Translations under genes and position numbers: made by a program
Shown: positions 1 to 6,782 of the stretch, in pieces
How the letters are laid out: every line of letters starts with the position of its first letter
Numbering within the stretch: the stretch's first letter is position 1
NCBI GenBank assembly: GCA_017547125.1
Contig: JAFYQL010000210.1
Span: 1-11,734, forward strand
Direction of reading: 5' to 3'
Origin: Bacillota bacterium
GTDB taxonomy: Bacteria; Bacillota; Clostridia; Lachnospirales; Anaerotignaceae
Length of the DNA: 11,734 nucleotides
The notes under the pieces: generated by a model
Told to the model about the DNA's origin: nothing
The model's input: only the letters and a program-made list of their open reading frames with translations
The model's database searches: none

Positions 1-141
1 ATAAACGATGCGGCGACAATATACAGGTTGCAAGACGAAGCAAGGGACTTCGCATTTGAAACAACCTACAATATCAGGAGAAATGAGGACAAAAAAATAA
101 CCGCTAATGACGGTACCAGCGCCAAAGCGGTAAAAGAATAA
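1..141 (+). CDS. C-terminal end of an unrecognised protein (5' truncated by the window)
   Basis: Frame 1 is open from the first base to a TAA at 139-141, giving the last 46 residues of a protein that begins outside the window. The tail is hydrophilic and rich in charged residues (R, D, E, K). It contains a helix-like stretch reading RLQDEARDFAFETTYN and ends SAKAVKE. There is no hydrophobic segment or motif that I recognise, so I assign no function. The base composition is slightly more GC-rich than the 85-residue gene that follows, which may mean the two have different histories, but the segment is too short to be sure. An imperfect hairpin begins 8 nt after the stop and could end its transcript. 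The reading frame could also be chance, since an open stretch of 46 codons is not decisive. Confidence 0.5.
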   Translation: MNDAATIYRLQDEARDFAFETTYNIRRNEDKKITANDGTSAKAVKE

Positions 142-148
142 ACAAACC

Positions 149-181
149 GAGGGACTGACAAAACGCCTCTGTTGTTCCCTC
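149..181 (+). terminator. Imperfect hairpin after the left-edge gene, possible terminator
   Basis: GAGGGA (149-154) followed by ACAA (158-161) can pair with TTGT (172-175) followed by TCCCTC (176-181). This gives ten base pairs with a 3-nt bulge (CTG) and a 10-nt loop. The sequence after it is TTATTATAA rather than a clean T run, so it would be a weak intrinsic terminator at best. A competing short pairing, GAGG (149-152) with CCTC (166-169), is also possible. Confidence 0.35.
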
Positions 182-251
182 TTATTATAACAAGCACAGG
201 CGGAAAAAACAACGAAAACGATATAACACAAGAAAGTGGTGTGCAATACTT

Positions 252-509
252 ATGGTTGGAAAATCAGTAAATGACGAGAAGTTTCGTGAAATAATAAAAA
301 GAATTATAAGCAAGATTGAAAACAATACTCCAAAAGAAGAACTCATTGAGTATTTATCTCTAATGGATGCAGATAAAATGCTTGAAGACGAAATGACAGA
401 AGCAGAATTAAATGCGTATCTTGACTTAATTGCAAGTCTTATTGAAGCAAAGGCAAAAACACCTGAAGAAGCAGCGCAAATAGTTCGTGAATGCAAAGTG
501 AAAATATAA
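252..509 (+). CDS. Small helical protein of unknown function (85 aa)
   Basis: I do not recognise this protein. The frame is open from about 159, but 252 is the first ATG. It is preceded only by a weak purine-rich stretch (AAGAAAGTGG at 230-239), so translation may be modest. The product is 85 residues, highly charged, and apparently all helical: a basic N-terminal helix (residues 8-24, with KFREIIKRIISK), an acidic middle (residues 28-50), and a regular hydrophobic pattern in residues 50-80 (AELNAYLDLIASLIEAKAK). It has no signal peptide, no membrane segment and only one cysteine near the C-terminus. The coding bias looks real: third positions vary while the helical pattern holds, and the stop is followed by a strong hairpin. 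Small adaptor or regulatory proteins can look like this, but that is only a guess. Confidence 0.6.
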   Translation: MVGKSVNDEKFREIIKRIISKIENNTPKEELIEYLSLMDADKMLEDEMTEAELNAYLDLIASLIEAKAKTPEEAAQIVRECKVKI

Positions 510-534
510 TTTTCATTTTAATATCAGCATAAAA

Positions 535-562
535 AAAGGAACGGTAATTTTACCGTTCCTTT
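535..562. terminator. Bidirectional intrinsic terminator between the small gene and ileS
   Basis: A perfect 12-bp stem, AAAGGAACGGTA (535-546) with TACCGTTCCTTT (551-562), closes a 4-nt loop. Read on the minus strand it is followed by seven T residues (537-531), a classic terminator for ileS, whose stop lies just upstream. Read on the plus strand it ends in TTTAATTA, so it can also stop transcripts of the 85-residue gene. Confidence 0.85.
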
Positions 563-574
563 AATTATGTTCAA

Positions 575-3500
575 TTATCTTTTTTCAACACCAAGTGTTA
601 CTTTTTCACCATTGATGCTCCAGTCTTTTACATAACCCTGTGGTTCGCCTGAAACGATTTCATCACAAAGTACGTCTTCTTTGATTGAAGCCATGTTTCT
701 TTCGATAACACCAGCTACTACGTCGTTGCCTGTGTAGTATACGTTGATTCTGTCCATAACTTCGAAGCCTGCTTCTTTACGCATTGTCTGAACCTTGCTT
801 ACAACTTCACGAACGAAACCTTCTTCGATAAGTTCTGCTGTAAGGTTTGTATCAAGTACAACTGTAACTCTTGCATCGCCTTCTGTTACGAAGCCAGCTC
901 TTTCTGTTGTTTCGATAAGAACGTCTTCTTCAGCAAGTGTAACTTCTTCGCCTGCAACTTCAAATGTGATTGTGTTGCCTTTCTTGAATTCGCCAACGAT
1001 TGCAACACCGTCTGCATTTTCAAGGTATGTCTTGATAGCAGGGATAAGTTTGCCGTATTTCTTACCAAGTGTTCTGAGCTGTGGTTTAAGGTTGTAACCA
1101 GCAAAGCTGTCGATATCTTCTGTAAATTCAACCTTCTTAACATTAAGTTCTTCTGCAATAATGTCAAGGAACATATCGCCTACAGGATTTTCTGCTTTTA
1201 CATACATGTTGCCGATTGGCTGTCTGTTCTTGATGTTAGCTGTGTTTCTGGCTGCACGGCCTTTAACAACAACCTGAAGAACTGTGTCCATACCTGCTTC
1301 AAGTTCTTTGTCGATCCATTCTTCTTTAACTTCTGGATAGTCGCAAAGGTGAACGCTTTCTGGAGCTTCTGGGTAGAAGTTCTTAACAAGGTTGAGGTAG
1401 ATGCTGTCAACGATGTATGGTACAAATGGAGCTGAGATCTTAGCAAGTGTTACAAGTACTGTGTAAAGTGTCATGTAAGCATTGATCTTATCCTGTTCCA
1501 TACCCTTTGCCCAGAATCTTTCACGGCTTCTTCTTACGTACCAGTTACTGAGGTCATCAGCGAAGCTCTGAAGTGCTCTTGCAGGTTCTGTAATCTTGTA
1601 TGAATCAAGTGCAACGTCAACGAATTTAACAAGTGAGTTAAGTTTTGAAAGTACCCACTTATCCATTGGAGCAAGTTTGTCATAATCAAGAGTGTATTTT
1701 GATGGGTCGAACTGGTCGATTTCTGCGTAAAGTACGTAGAATGCGTATGTGTTCCAGAATGTACCCATGAATTTACGCTGGTTGTCGCTTACTGCTTCGT
1801 CGTCGAAACGGCATGGAAGCCATGGCGCACTGTTAACGTAGAAGTACCATCTGATAGCGTCAACACCCTGTTTGTTGAATACATCCCATGGGTTAACAAC
1901 GTTGCCTTTGTGCTTACTCATCTTGATACCATTCTTGTCAAGAACGTGACCCATTACGATACAGTTCTTGAAGTCTGTCTGGCCAAAGAGGAGTGTTGAA
2001 ATAGCAAGCTGTGAGTAGAACCAGCCTCTTGTCTGGTCAATAGCTTCTGAGATGAAGTCAGCAGGGAATCTGCTTTCGAAAAGTTCTTTGTTTTCAAATG
2101 GATAGTGCCACTGTGCAAATGGCATAGCACCTGAGTCGAACCAGCAGTCGATAACTTCTGATACTCTTGTCATCTGGCCGCCGCACTGTGGACATCTGAT
2201 GTGAACTCTGTCGATGAATGGCTTGTGAAGTTCAATTTCTTCAGGACAGTCATCACTCATTGACTTAAGTTCTTCGATACCGCCGATTACGTGTCTGTGA
2301 CCGCATTCACATTCCCAAACAGGAAGTGGAGTACCCCAGTATCTTTCTCTTGAAAGACCCCAGTCGATAACGTTTTCAAGGAAGTTACCGAAACGGCCTT
2401 CTTTGATGTTGTCTGGATACCAGTTGATTGTTCTGTTGTTAGCTACAAGTTCATCTTTAACAGCTGTCATCTTGATGAACCATTCTTTTCTAGCATAGTA
2501 GATAAGTGGTGTGTCACATCTCCAGCAGAATGGGTAGCTGTGTTCAAATGGACGGGCAGCGAAAAGAGTGCCTCTTTCTTTAAGGTATTCAAGTACCATT
2601 GCGTCGCCGTCTTTTACGAATGTGCCAACCCAAGGTGTAACTTCTTCTGTGAAGAGACCCTGTGAGTCAACATACTGACGGAATGGAAGTTCGTTGTCAC
2701 GGCCAACACGTGCGTCGTCTTCACCGAATGCAGGAGCAATGTGAACAACGCCAGTACCGTCTGTAAGTGTTACGTAGTTGTCAGCAACAACTTTGAAGCC
2801 TTTTTCGTCATCTTCAACGAAGTCGAAAAGTGGTTCGTAACGAAGGCCTGTGTATTCCATACCTGTTTTGCTTTCAACAACTTCAACTTCTTTGCCCTTG
2901 AAGATTGTTTCAACAAGTGCTTCAGCAAGGATGTTGTATTCGCCGTCAACTTTAACCTTAACGTATGTTTCTTTTGGATTTACACAAAGAGCAACGTTTG
3001 ATGGAAGTGTCCAAGGTGTTGTTGTCCAAGCAAGGATATATTCATTTTCTGTGTTTCTAACTTTGAACTTAGCGATAGCTGAAAGTTCTTTTACATCTTT
3101 ATAGCCCTGAGCAACTTCGTGGCTTGAAAGAGCTGTACCACAACGTGGGCAGTAAGGAACGATCTTATGACCTTTGTAAAGGAGACCTTTTTCCCAGATT
3201 TTCTTGAGAGCCCACCATTCTGATTCGATGTAGTTGTTGTGATATGTTACGTATGGATCATCCATATCTGCCCAGAAAGCAACTCTGTCAGACATTTCTG
3301 TCCATTCGTCTCTGTATTTCCATACAGATTCTTTACATTTCTGAATGAATGGTTCAACACCATATTCTTCAATCTGTGGCTTGCCGTCAAGACCAAGAAG
3401 CTTTTCAACTTCGAGCTCAACAGGAAGACCGTGTGTATCCCAGCCGGCTTTACGGATGATGTCATAGCCCTTCATTACTCTGTATCTGAGAACAACGTCT

Positions 3501-3694
3501 TTGATACTTCTTGTGATAACGTGGCCGATGTGAGGACGTCCGTTAGCTGTAGGTGGTCCTTCGTACCATGTGTACTGTGGGCCGCCTGCTCTGTGCTGCA
3601 TGCTCTTTTTTACAATATCGTTTTCTTTCCAGAACTTGAGAATTTCTTCTTCTCTTTCCACAAAGTTAAGATTTGTAGAAACTTTGTTGTACAT
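575..3694 (-). CDS. ileS: Isoleucyl-tRNA synthetase, type 2 (1039 aa)
   Basis: This cytoplasmic enzyme attaches isoleucine to tRNA-Ile using ATP and edits mischarged valine. It has the class I signatures PHIGH (HIGH at residues 55-58) and KMSKH (591-595, a variant of KMSKS). The CP1 editing domain carries WTTTPWTLPSN (223-233). Likely zinc-binding CxxC pairs sit at 182-185, 390-393 and 501-504. The helical anticodon-binding domain is at about 670-830, followed by a C-terminal extension. The length (about 1040 rather than 920-940) and GWDTHGLPVE (84-93, where type 1 enzymes have GWDCHGLP) place it in the eukaryote-like type 2 group. The start is the ATG at 3694-3692, because AGGAGG (3706-3701) lies 6 nt upstream. 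The frame stays open to 3841, but that stretch runs through the T-box terminator and is leader RNA. Expression should be controlled by the T-box riboswitch. Confidence 0.97.
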   Translation of the reverse strand: MYNKVSTNLNFVEREEEILKFWKENDIVKKSMQHRAGGPQYTWYEGPPTANGRPHIGHVITRSIKDVVLRYRVMKGYDIIRKAGWDTHGLPVELEVEKLLGLDGKPQIEEYGVEPFIQKCKESVWKYRDEWTEMSDRVAFWADMDDPYVTYHNNYIESEWWALKKIWEKGLLYKGHKIVPYCPRCGTALSSHEVAQGYKDVKELSAIAKFKVRNTENEYILAWTTTPWTLPSNVALCVNPKETYVKVKVDGEYNILAEALVETIFKGKEVEVVESKTGMEYTGLRYEPLFDFVEDDEKGFKVVADNYVTLTDGTGVVHIAPAFGEDDARVGRDNELPFRQYVDSQGLFTEEVTPWVGTFVKDGDAMVLEYLKERGTLFAARPFEHSYPFCWRCDTPLIYYARKEWFIKMTAVKDELVANNRTINWYPDNIKEGRFGNFLENVIDWGLSRERYWGTPLPVWECECGHRHVIGGIEELKSMSDDCPEEIELHKPFIDRVHIRCPQCGGQMTRVSEVIDCWFDSGAMPFAQWHYPFENKELFESRFPADFISEAIDQTRGWFYSQLAISTLLFGQTDFKNCIVMGHVLDKNGIKMSKHKGNVVNPWDVFNKQGVDAIRWYFYVNSAPWLPCRFDDEAVSDNQRKFMGTFWNTYAFYVLYAEIDQFDPSKYTLDYDKLAPMDKWVLSKLNSLVKFVDVALDSYKITEPARALQSFADDLSNWYVRRSRERFWAKGMEQDKINAYMTLYTVLVTLAKISAPFVPYIVDSIYLNLVKNFYPEAPESVHLCDYPEVKEEWIDKELEAGMDTVLQVVVKGRAARNTANIKNRQPIGNMYVKAENPVGDMFLDIIAEELNVKKVEFTEDIDSFAGYNLKPQLRTLGKKYGKLIPAIKTYLENADGVAIVGEFKKGNTITFEVAGEEVTLAEEDVLIETTERAGFVTEGDARVTVVLDTNLTAELIEEGFVREVVSKVQTMRKEAGFEVMDRINVYYTGNDVVAGVIERNMASIKEDVLCDEIVSGEPQGYVKDWSINGEKVTLGVEKR

Positions 3695-3762
3695 GTTTTT
3701 TCCTCCTTTTAATAAATTTTTTAAACAACAGTAATAATTTACCAATACATTTTTGTTATATA

Positions 3763-3785
3763 TTATTGCCTTTTTTGGGCAATAA
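3763..3785 (-). other. Second hairpin just after the T-box terminator in the ileS leader
   Basis: On the minus strand, TTATTGCC (3785-3778) can pair with GGCAATAA (3770-3763), an 8-bp stem around a 7-nt A-rich loop. It begins in the last two bases of the U-run and its flank. It lacks a following T run, so it is probably not a terminator. It could protect the 5' end of ileS mRNA or affect the terminator tail. Confidence 0.45.
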
Positions 3786-3813
3786 AAAACACGTCCTGAA
3801 AATTCAGGACGTG
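3784..3813 (-). terminator. Conditional terminator of the ileS T-box leader
   Basis: CACGTCCTGA (3813-3804) and TCAGGACGTG (3799-3790) form a perfect 10-bp stem with a 4-nt loop, followed by six T residues (3789-3784) on the minus strand. The 5' arm contains the CCTGA needed for the antiterminator, so the two structures exclude each other as in other T-box leaders. Confidence 0.95.
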
Positions 3814-4044
3814 ATATACGCGGTACCACCTGATTTGGCATATAGATATGCCCACTTAGTGCCTAACAAATGTATTAGACTTTTCTGTAACGTGAAAAAC
3901 ACGTCAGCACTTACTGAAAAATTTCAGCGCTGCCGCCAAGGGGTGATGTTCGAAAAACTATCTACTAGGTATGGGCTTCCACCGTCCCCATATCGCTTTG
4001 CCTTTCAAAAGAGCCTACTGTCCCCTTCATTGCGTTTGACGTCA
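3784..4044 (-). promoter_or_regulatory. Ile-specific T-box riboswitch controlling ileS
   Basis: This leader RNA senses uncharged tRNA-Ile and lets transcription continue into ileS when charged isoleucyl-tRNA is scarce. The Stem I base pairs AAGGGG (4027-4022) with CCCCTT (3943-3938). The GA-rich specifier loop on the 3' side reads GAACATCACC, with specifier codon AUC (Ile) at 3947-3945, matching the downstream enzyme. A hairpin GGCATA/TATGCC (3852-3847 with 3842-3837) fits Stem III. The conserved T-box AGGTGGTACCGCG is at 3831-3819. Its UGGU bulge (3828-3825) can pair with an ACCA acceptor end, as expected for a tRNA with discriminator A. TCAGG (3833-3829) can pair with CCTGA (3808-3804) to form the antiterminator. 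This excludes the terminator stem listed separately. Confidence 0.96.
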
Positions 4045-4047
4045 ATT

Positions 4048-4076
4048 ATTATATAGTAATAAAAGGGTTTTGTAAA
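4048..4076 (-). promoter_or_regulatory. Promoter of the T-box-ileS transcript
   Basis: On the minus strand, TTTACA (4076-4071) and a perfect TATAAT (4053-4048) are 17 bp apart, a near-ideal sigma-A promoter. Transcription should begin at about 4044-4041, immediately before Stem I of the T-box. Confidence 0.85.
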
Positions 4077-4160
4077 GATGTTTTATACTTTTTATTAAGG
4101 AAGTATCTGCGTATTTTTGGCAAAAAAACAGGTGCTTGCTGATGTGATGATACAAAGCGC

Positions 4161-4190
4161 TTGACATATCTGAAAACGTGTGCATATAAT
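4161..4190 (+). promoter_or_regulatory. Distal promoter upstream of pncB
   Basis: TTGACA (4161-4166) and TATAAT (4185-4190) both match consensus exactly, 18 bp apart. A transcript from here would start near 4197 and reach pncB with a leader of about 130 nt. No other plus-strand gene lies between, so pncB is the likely target. The spacer is 1 bp longer than ideal. Confidence 0.7.
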
Positions 4191-4257
4191 GTGCTGGATA
4201 TACACCTATATATAACTGCATAGATGCCCGATATACGCAATTTTAAACGTTATTTAT

Positions 4258-4286
4258 TTGAAATTTTGCAGGAGATATAGTAAAAT
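4258..4286 (+). promoter_or_regulatory. Proximal promoter of pncB
   Basis: TTGAAA (4258-4263) and TAAAAT (4281-4286), 17 bp apart, each match consensus at five of six positions. Transcription would start near 4293, about 36 nt ahead of the pncB start codon. Together with the distal promoter this gives pncB two possible start sites. Confidence 0.7.
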
Positions 4287-4328
4287 AATAAGTTATAAGA
4301 CAGACTTTACTGAAAGGAGTACATTCTT

Positions 4329-5792
4329 ATGTATAATCGTGACTTCACACTGCTTACAGACTTGTATGAACTTACAATGATGCAGGGGTATTATCATAGC
4401 GGAAATCAGAAAGACAAAGAAGTGGTTTTTGACCTTTTCTACAGAAAAAATCCATCAGGCAACGGCTTTGCTATCTGCTGTGGTCTTGATCTTGCTATTG
4501 ATTATATCAAAAACCTTAAATTCAGCGAAGGTGACCTTGAATATTTAAGAAGTCTTAATGTTTTTTCAGAAGACTTTATTGAATACTTAAGCACATTCCG
4601 CTTTACAGGCGATATTTATGCCATTCCGGAAGGTACTGTTGTTTTCCCTATGGAGCCTTTAATGAGAGTTAAAGCACCTATTATGGAAGCACAGATCATT
4701 GAAACTGCACTTCTTAACATCATCAACCACCAGAGCCTTATCGCAACAAAGGCAGCAAGAGTTGTTTGGGCGGCACAGGGCGATCCTGTACTTGAATTTG
4801 GTTTAAGACGTGCGCAGGGTCCTGATGCAGGTGTTTATGGTGCAAGAGCGGCAGTCATCGGCGGCTGCACAGCAACAAGCAACGTGCTTACAGGCCAGAT
4901 GTTTGATGTGCCTGTAAAAGGTACTCATGCACATAGCTGGGTAATGAGCTTCCCAACACAGATTGAAGCCTTCAGAGCGTACGCAAAGGAATTCCCTACA
5001 GGATGTATTCTTCTTGTTGACACATACAACACGCTTGAACAGGGTGTGCCTGATGCAATTACAGTATTTAAGGAAATGAAAGAAAAATACGGCGAAATGC
5101 CAAAGGGTTATGGTATCCGTCTTGATAGCGGTGACCTTGCTTATCTTTCAAAGAAAGCTAGAAAGATGCTTGATGAAGCAGGCTTTACAGATGCAGTTAT
5201 CAGTGCGTCAAGTGACCTTGATGAATACCTTATTTCAAGCCTTAAAACTCAGGGTGCAAAGATTTCACTCTGGGGTGTAGGCACAAAGCTTATTACATCT
5301 GACGACTGTCCTGCATTCGGCGGTGTATACAAGCTTGCGGCAGAAACAGATGAAAATGGCGAATTTGTGCCAAAAATCAAGCTTTCAAATAACCCTGAAA
5401 AGGTTACTCTTCCGGGCATCAAAAAAATTGTTCGTCTTTACGAAAAAGAAACAGGCAAAGTTAAGGCTGACCTTATCACTCTTGATGACGAAACATTCAA
5501 CACAGATGAAGACCTTGTGATTTTTGACCCTAATGCAACATGGAAGGTTACAACACTTAAGGGCGGAACATATACAACAAGAGAACTTCTTGTACCTGTA
5601 TTTGTTAAGGGCGAACTTGTTTATGAATCACCAAAGACAAGCGAAATCAAGGCTTATGCCGATGCTGAACTTAATACTCTCTGGGATGAACACAGAAGAC
5701 TTACAAACCCACAGGAAGTTTATGTTGACCTTTCTGAAAAGCTCTATAACTTAAGAGAACAGATGATCAGAAAAATGAGAAAGTTAAAATAA
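4329..5792 (+). CDS. pncB: Nicotinate phosphoribosyltransferase (487 aa)
   Basis: This cytoplasmic enzyme joins nicotinic acid to PRPP, with ATP hydrolysis, to make nicotinate mononucleotide. It is the entry step of the Preiss-Handler route that salvages niacin into NAD. The N-terminus DFTLLTDLYELTMMQGY is typical of the family. The core contains EFGLRRAQGPDAG (156-168), GTHAHSWV (198-205, with the histidines expected to include the phosphorylated one), DTYNT (231-235), GIRLDSGDL (262-270) and WGVGTKLITS (315-324). These form the phosphoribosyl- and nicotinate-binding site. The length of 487 is normal for the Firmicutes form. The ATG at 4329 follows AAGGAG (4314-4319) by 9 nt. It appears to be a single-gene unit, with two promoters before it and a strong terminator directly after. 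No NAD synthesis genes are adjacent. Confidence 0.96.
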   Translation: MYNRDFTLLTDLYELTMMQGYYHSGNQKDKEVVFDLFYRKNPSGNGFAICCGLDLAIDYIKNLKFSEGDLEYLRSLNVFSEDFIEYLSTFRFTGDIYAIPEGTVVFPMEPLMRVKAPIMEAQIIETALLNIINHQSLIATKAARVVWAAQGDPVLEFGLRRAQGPDAGVYGARAAVIGGCTATSNVLTGQMFDVPVKGTHAHSWVMSFPTQIEAFRAYAKEFPTGCILLVDTYNTLEQGVPDAITVFKEMKEKYGEMPKGYGIRLDSGDLAYLSKKARKMLDEAGFTDAVISASSDLDEYLISSLKTQGAKISLWGVGTKLITSDDCPAFGGVYKLAAETDENGEFVPKIKLSNNPEKVTLPGIKKIVRLYEKETGKVKADLITLDDETFNTDEDLVIFDPNATWKVTTLKGGTYTTRELLVPVFVKGELVYESPKTSEIKAYADAELNTLWDEHRRLTNPQEVYVDLSEKLYNLREQMIRKMRKLK

Positions 5793-5796
5793 AAAT

Positions 5797-5828
5797 AAGA
5801 ACCCTCGAAAAAGGGTTCTTTATTTTTG
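5797..5828 (+). terminator. Intrinsic terminator after pncB
   Basis: AAGAACCCT (5797-5805) and AGGGTTCTT (5812-5820) form a 9-bp stem with a 6-nt loop, followed by TATTTTTG. It begins 5 nt after the pncB stop codon and separates pncB from the sortase gene. Confidence 0.9.
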
Positions 5829-5887
5829 CAAAAAAATATTTTATGAAGAAAAGAATGCAAAATGAAACCGATTCTGTAACCGGAATG

Positions 5888-5896
5888 TGCTATAAT
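5888..5896 (+). promoter_or_regulatory. Extended -10 promoter of the sortase gene
   Basis: TGC directly before a perfect TATAAT (5891-5896) makes an extended -10 element. No good -35 is present at the proper distance (CCGATT at 5868-5873), as is common for extended -10 promoters. The start site would be near 5903, about 35 nt before the ATG. Confidence 0.6.
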
Positions 5897-5937
5897 ACAG
5901 ATATAAACATAAAAAATACACTTGAAAGGTTGATTAT

Positions 5938-6756
5938 ATGAAAAATAGTTTAAGAAAATTACTTGTTGCAATATTGGCAGTTGTGTTTATCGGCAGTACA
6001 GGTATGTACATTTATCATAATGCGCAGATGAAAGCAGCAGAAGAATCATATCATAGCGCAGAAGAACTCGCAGACATACCGGAAGAAATGCCTGAAGAGA
6101 TAATTGAAGTTGAAGAGCCTGAAACAGAGCTTGAAAAAGGCTGGCATGAGGTTGAAATAACAAACGATGAGTATATGTCTGTTCTTGGAGAAACTGATAT
6201 TGCTTCACTTAAGGAAGTTAACGAAGATGTGCTTGGTTGGATAGCTATTCCTGACACACAGCTTTCATATCCTCTTATGGAAGGCAGAGACAACAGTTAC
6301 TACCTTAGTCATACATGGGATAATAAACCAAGCTCAGCAGGTTCAGTATTTGTTGAAAAATATAACAGCACAGATTTAAGCGACTACCATACAATTATCT
6401 ATGGCCACAGAATGAATAACGGTGCAATTTTCGGCTCACTTAAGGGGTATGAAAGCAGGGCATATTTTGAACAGCATCCTTATGTGTATATATATGATGT
6501 AAATGGTGTGCACAGATACGAAATCTTTTCTGTATACGAGGCTGAAGTTGGAAGCAGAACATATCAGGTAGGCTTCAAGAATGAAGAAAGCAAGCAGAAT
6601 TTTATTAACTACTGTGTAGAAAGCTCTGTTTATGATACAGGCATAGTGCCTACTATTGACGATAAGATATTAACTCTTTCAACCTGCACTGCAGTGGGTC
6701 ACGAGAAAAAACGTTGGGTTGTTCAGGCAAGACTTCAGGGTATGGTTGTTGAATAA
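5938..6756 (+). CDS. Class B sortase, membrane-anchored transpeptidase (272 aa)
   Basis: Sortases cleave a sorting signal in a secreted protein and attach the protein to the cell wall or to a pilin. Residues 1-6 are basic and 7-27 form a hydrophobic signal-anchor. A long acidic linker follows (about 33-68, rich in Glu), with the catalytic domain at about 85-268. The triad is visible: His157 in IIYGHRMNNG, Cys250 in LTLSTCT and Arg259 in KKRWVVQARL. The phrases EVNEDVLGWIAIPDT and SSAGSVFVE and the YGHR context are typical of class B. The start follows GAAAGG (5924-5929). No substrate with an NPxTN-like signal and no pilin gene is nearby, so its partner lies elsewhere. It is not close to heme-uptake genes, so the name srtB is not applied in its functional sense. 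Confidence 0.92.
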   Translation: MKNSLRKLLVAILAVVFIGSTGMYIYHNAQMKAAEESYHSAEELADIPEEMPEEIIEVEEPETELEKGWHEVEITNDEYMSVLGETDIASLKEVNEDVLGWIAIPDTQLSYPLMEGRDNSYYLSHTWDNKPSSAGSVFVEKYNSTDLSDYHTIIYGHRMNNGAIFGSLKGYESRAYFEQHPYVYIYDVNGVHRYEIFSVYEAEVGSRTYQVGFKNEESKQNFINYCVESSVYDTGIVPTIDDKILTLSTCTAVGHEKKRWVVQARLQGMVVE

Positions 6757-6782
6757 AAAAACCGGAATCTTATGATTCCGGT
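6755..6782 (-). terminator. Terminator of the BTAD regulator, with the stop codon in its loop
   Basis: ACCGGAATC (minus strand 6782-6774) and GATTCCGGT (6769-6761) make a 9-bp stem. The 4-nt loop (6773-6770) contains the TAA stop of the minus-strand regulator. A run of T follows at 6760-6755 on that strand. Read on the plus strand the same hairpin begins 5 nt after the sortase stop but has no T run, so it would stop sortase transcripts less well. Confidence 0.85.

Noticed and set aside
149..190. Possible CRISPR repeat or attachment site near the left edge
   Set aside because: Only a single imperfect hairpin was seen, with no repeated units and no direct repeats flanking any segment.
185..496. 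Minus-strand open frame of 103 codons opposite the 85-residue gene
   Set aside because: Its Ser/Ile/Phe-rich composition is the usual shadow of a Lys/Glu-rich helical gene on the other strand; no ribosome site was seen.
3239..3712. Plus-strand open frame of 157 codons antisense to ileS
   Set aside because: It lies entirely opposite the strongly conserved ileS 5' half and leader; the translation is Phe/Val/Cys-rich with no ribosome site, typical of a shadow frame. Smaller frames at 795-1097, 2741-3001 and 2850-3104 are rejected for the same reason.
3695..3841. N-terminal extension of ileS by 49 residues
   Set aside because: The in-frame stretch runs through the T-box terminator and leader; the AGGAGG site and family alignment place the start at 3694.
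3766..4056. Plus-strand open frame of 96 codons
   Set aside because: It is the complement of the T-box riboswitch and has no credible ribosome site.
4049..4240. Minus-strand open frame of 63 codons between ileS and pncB
   Set aside because: It overlaps the ileS promoter and the distal pncB promoter, and lacks a ribosome site and recognisable protein features.
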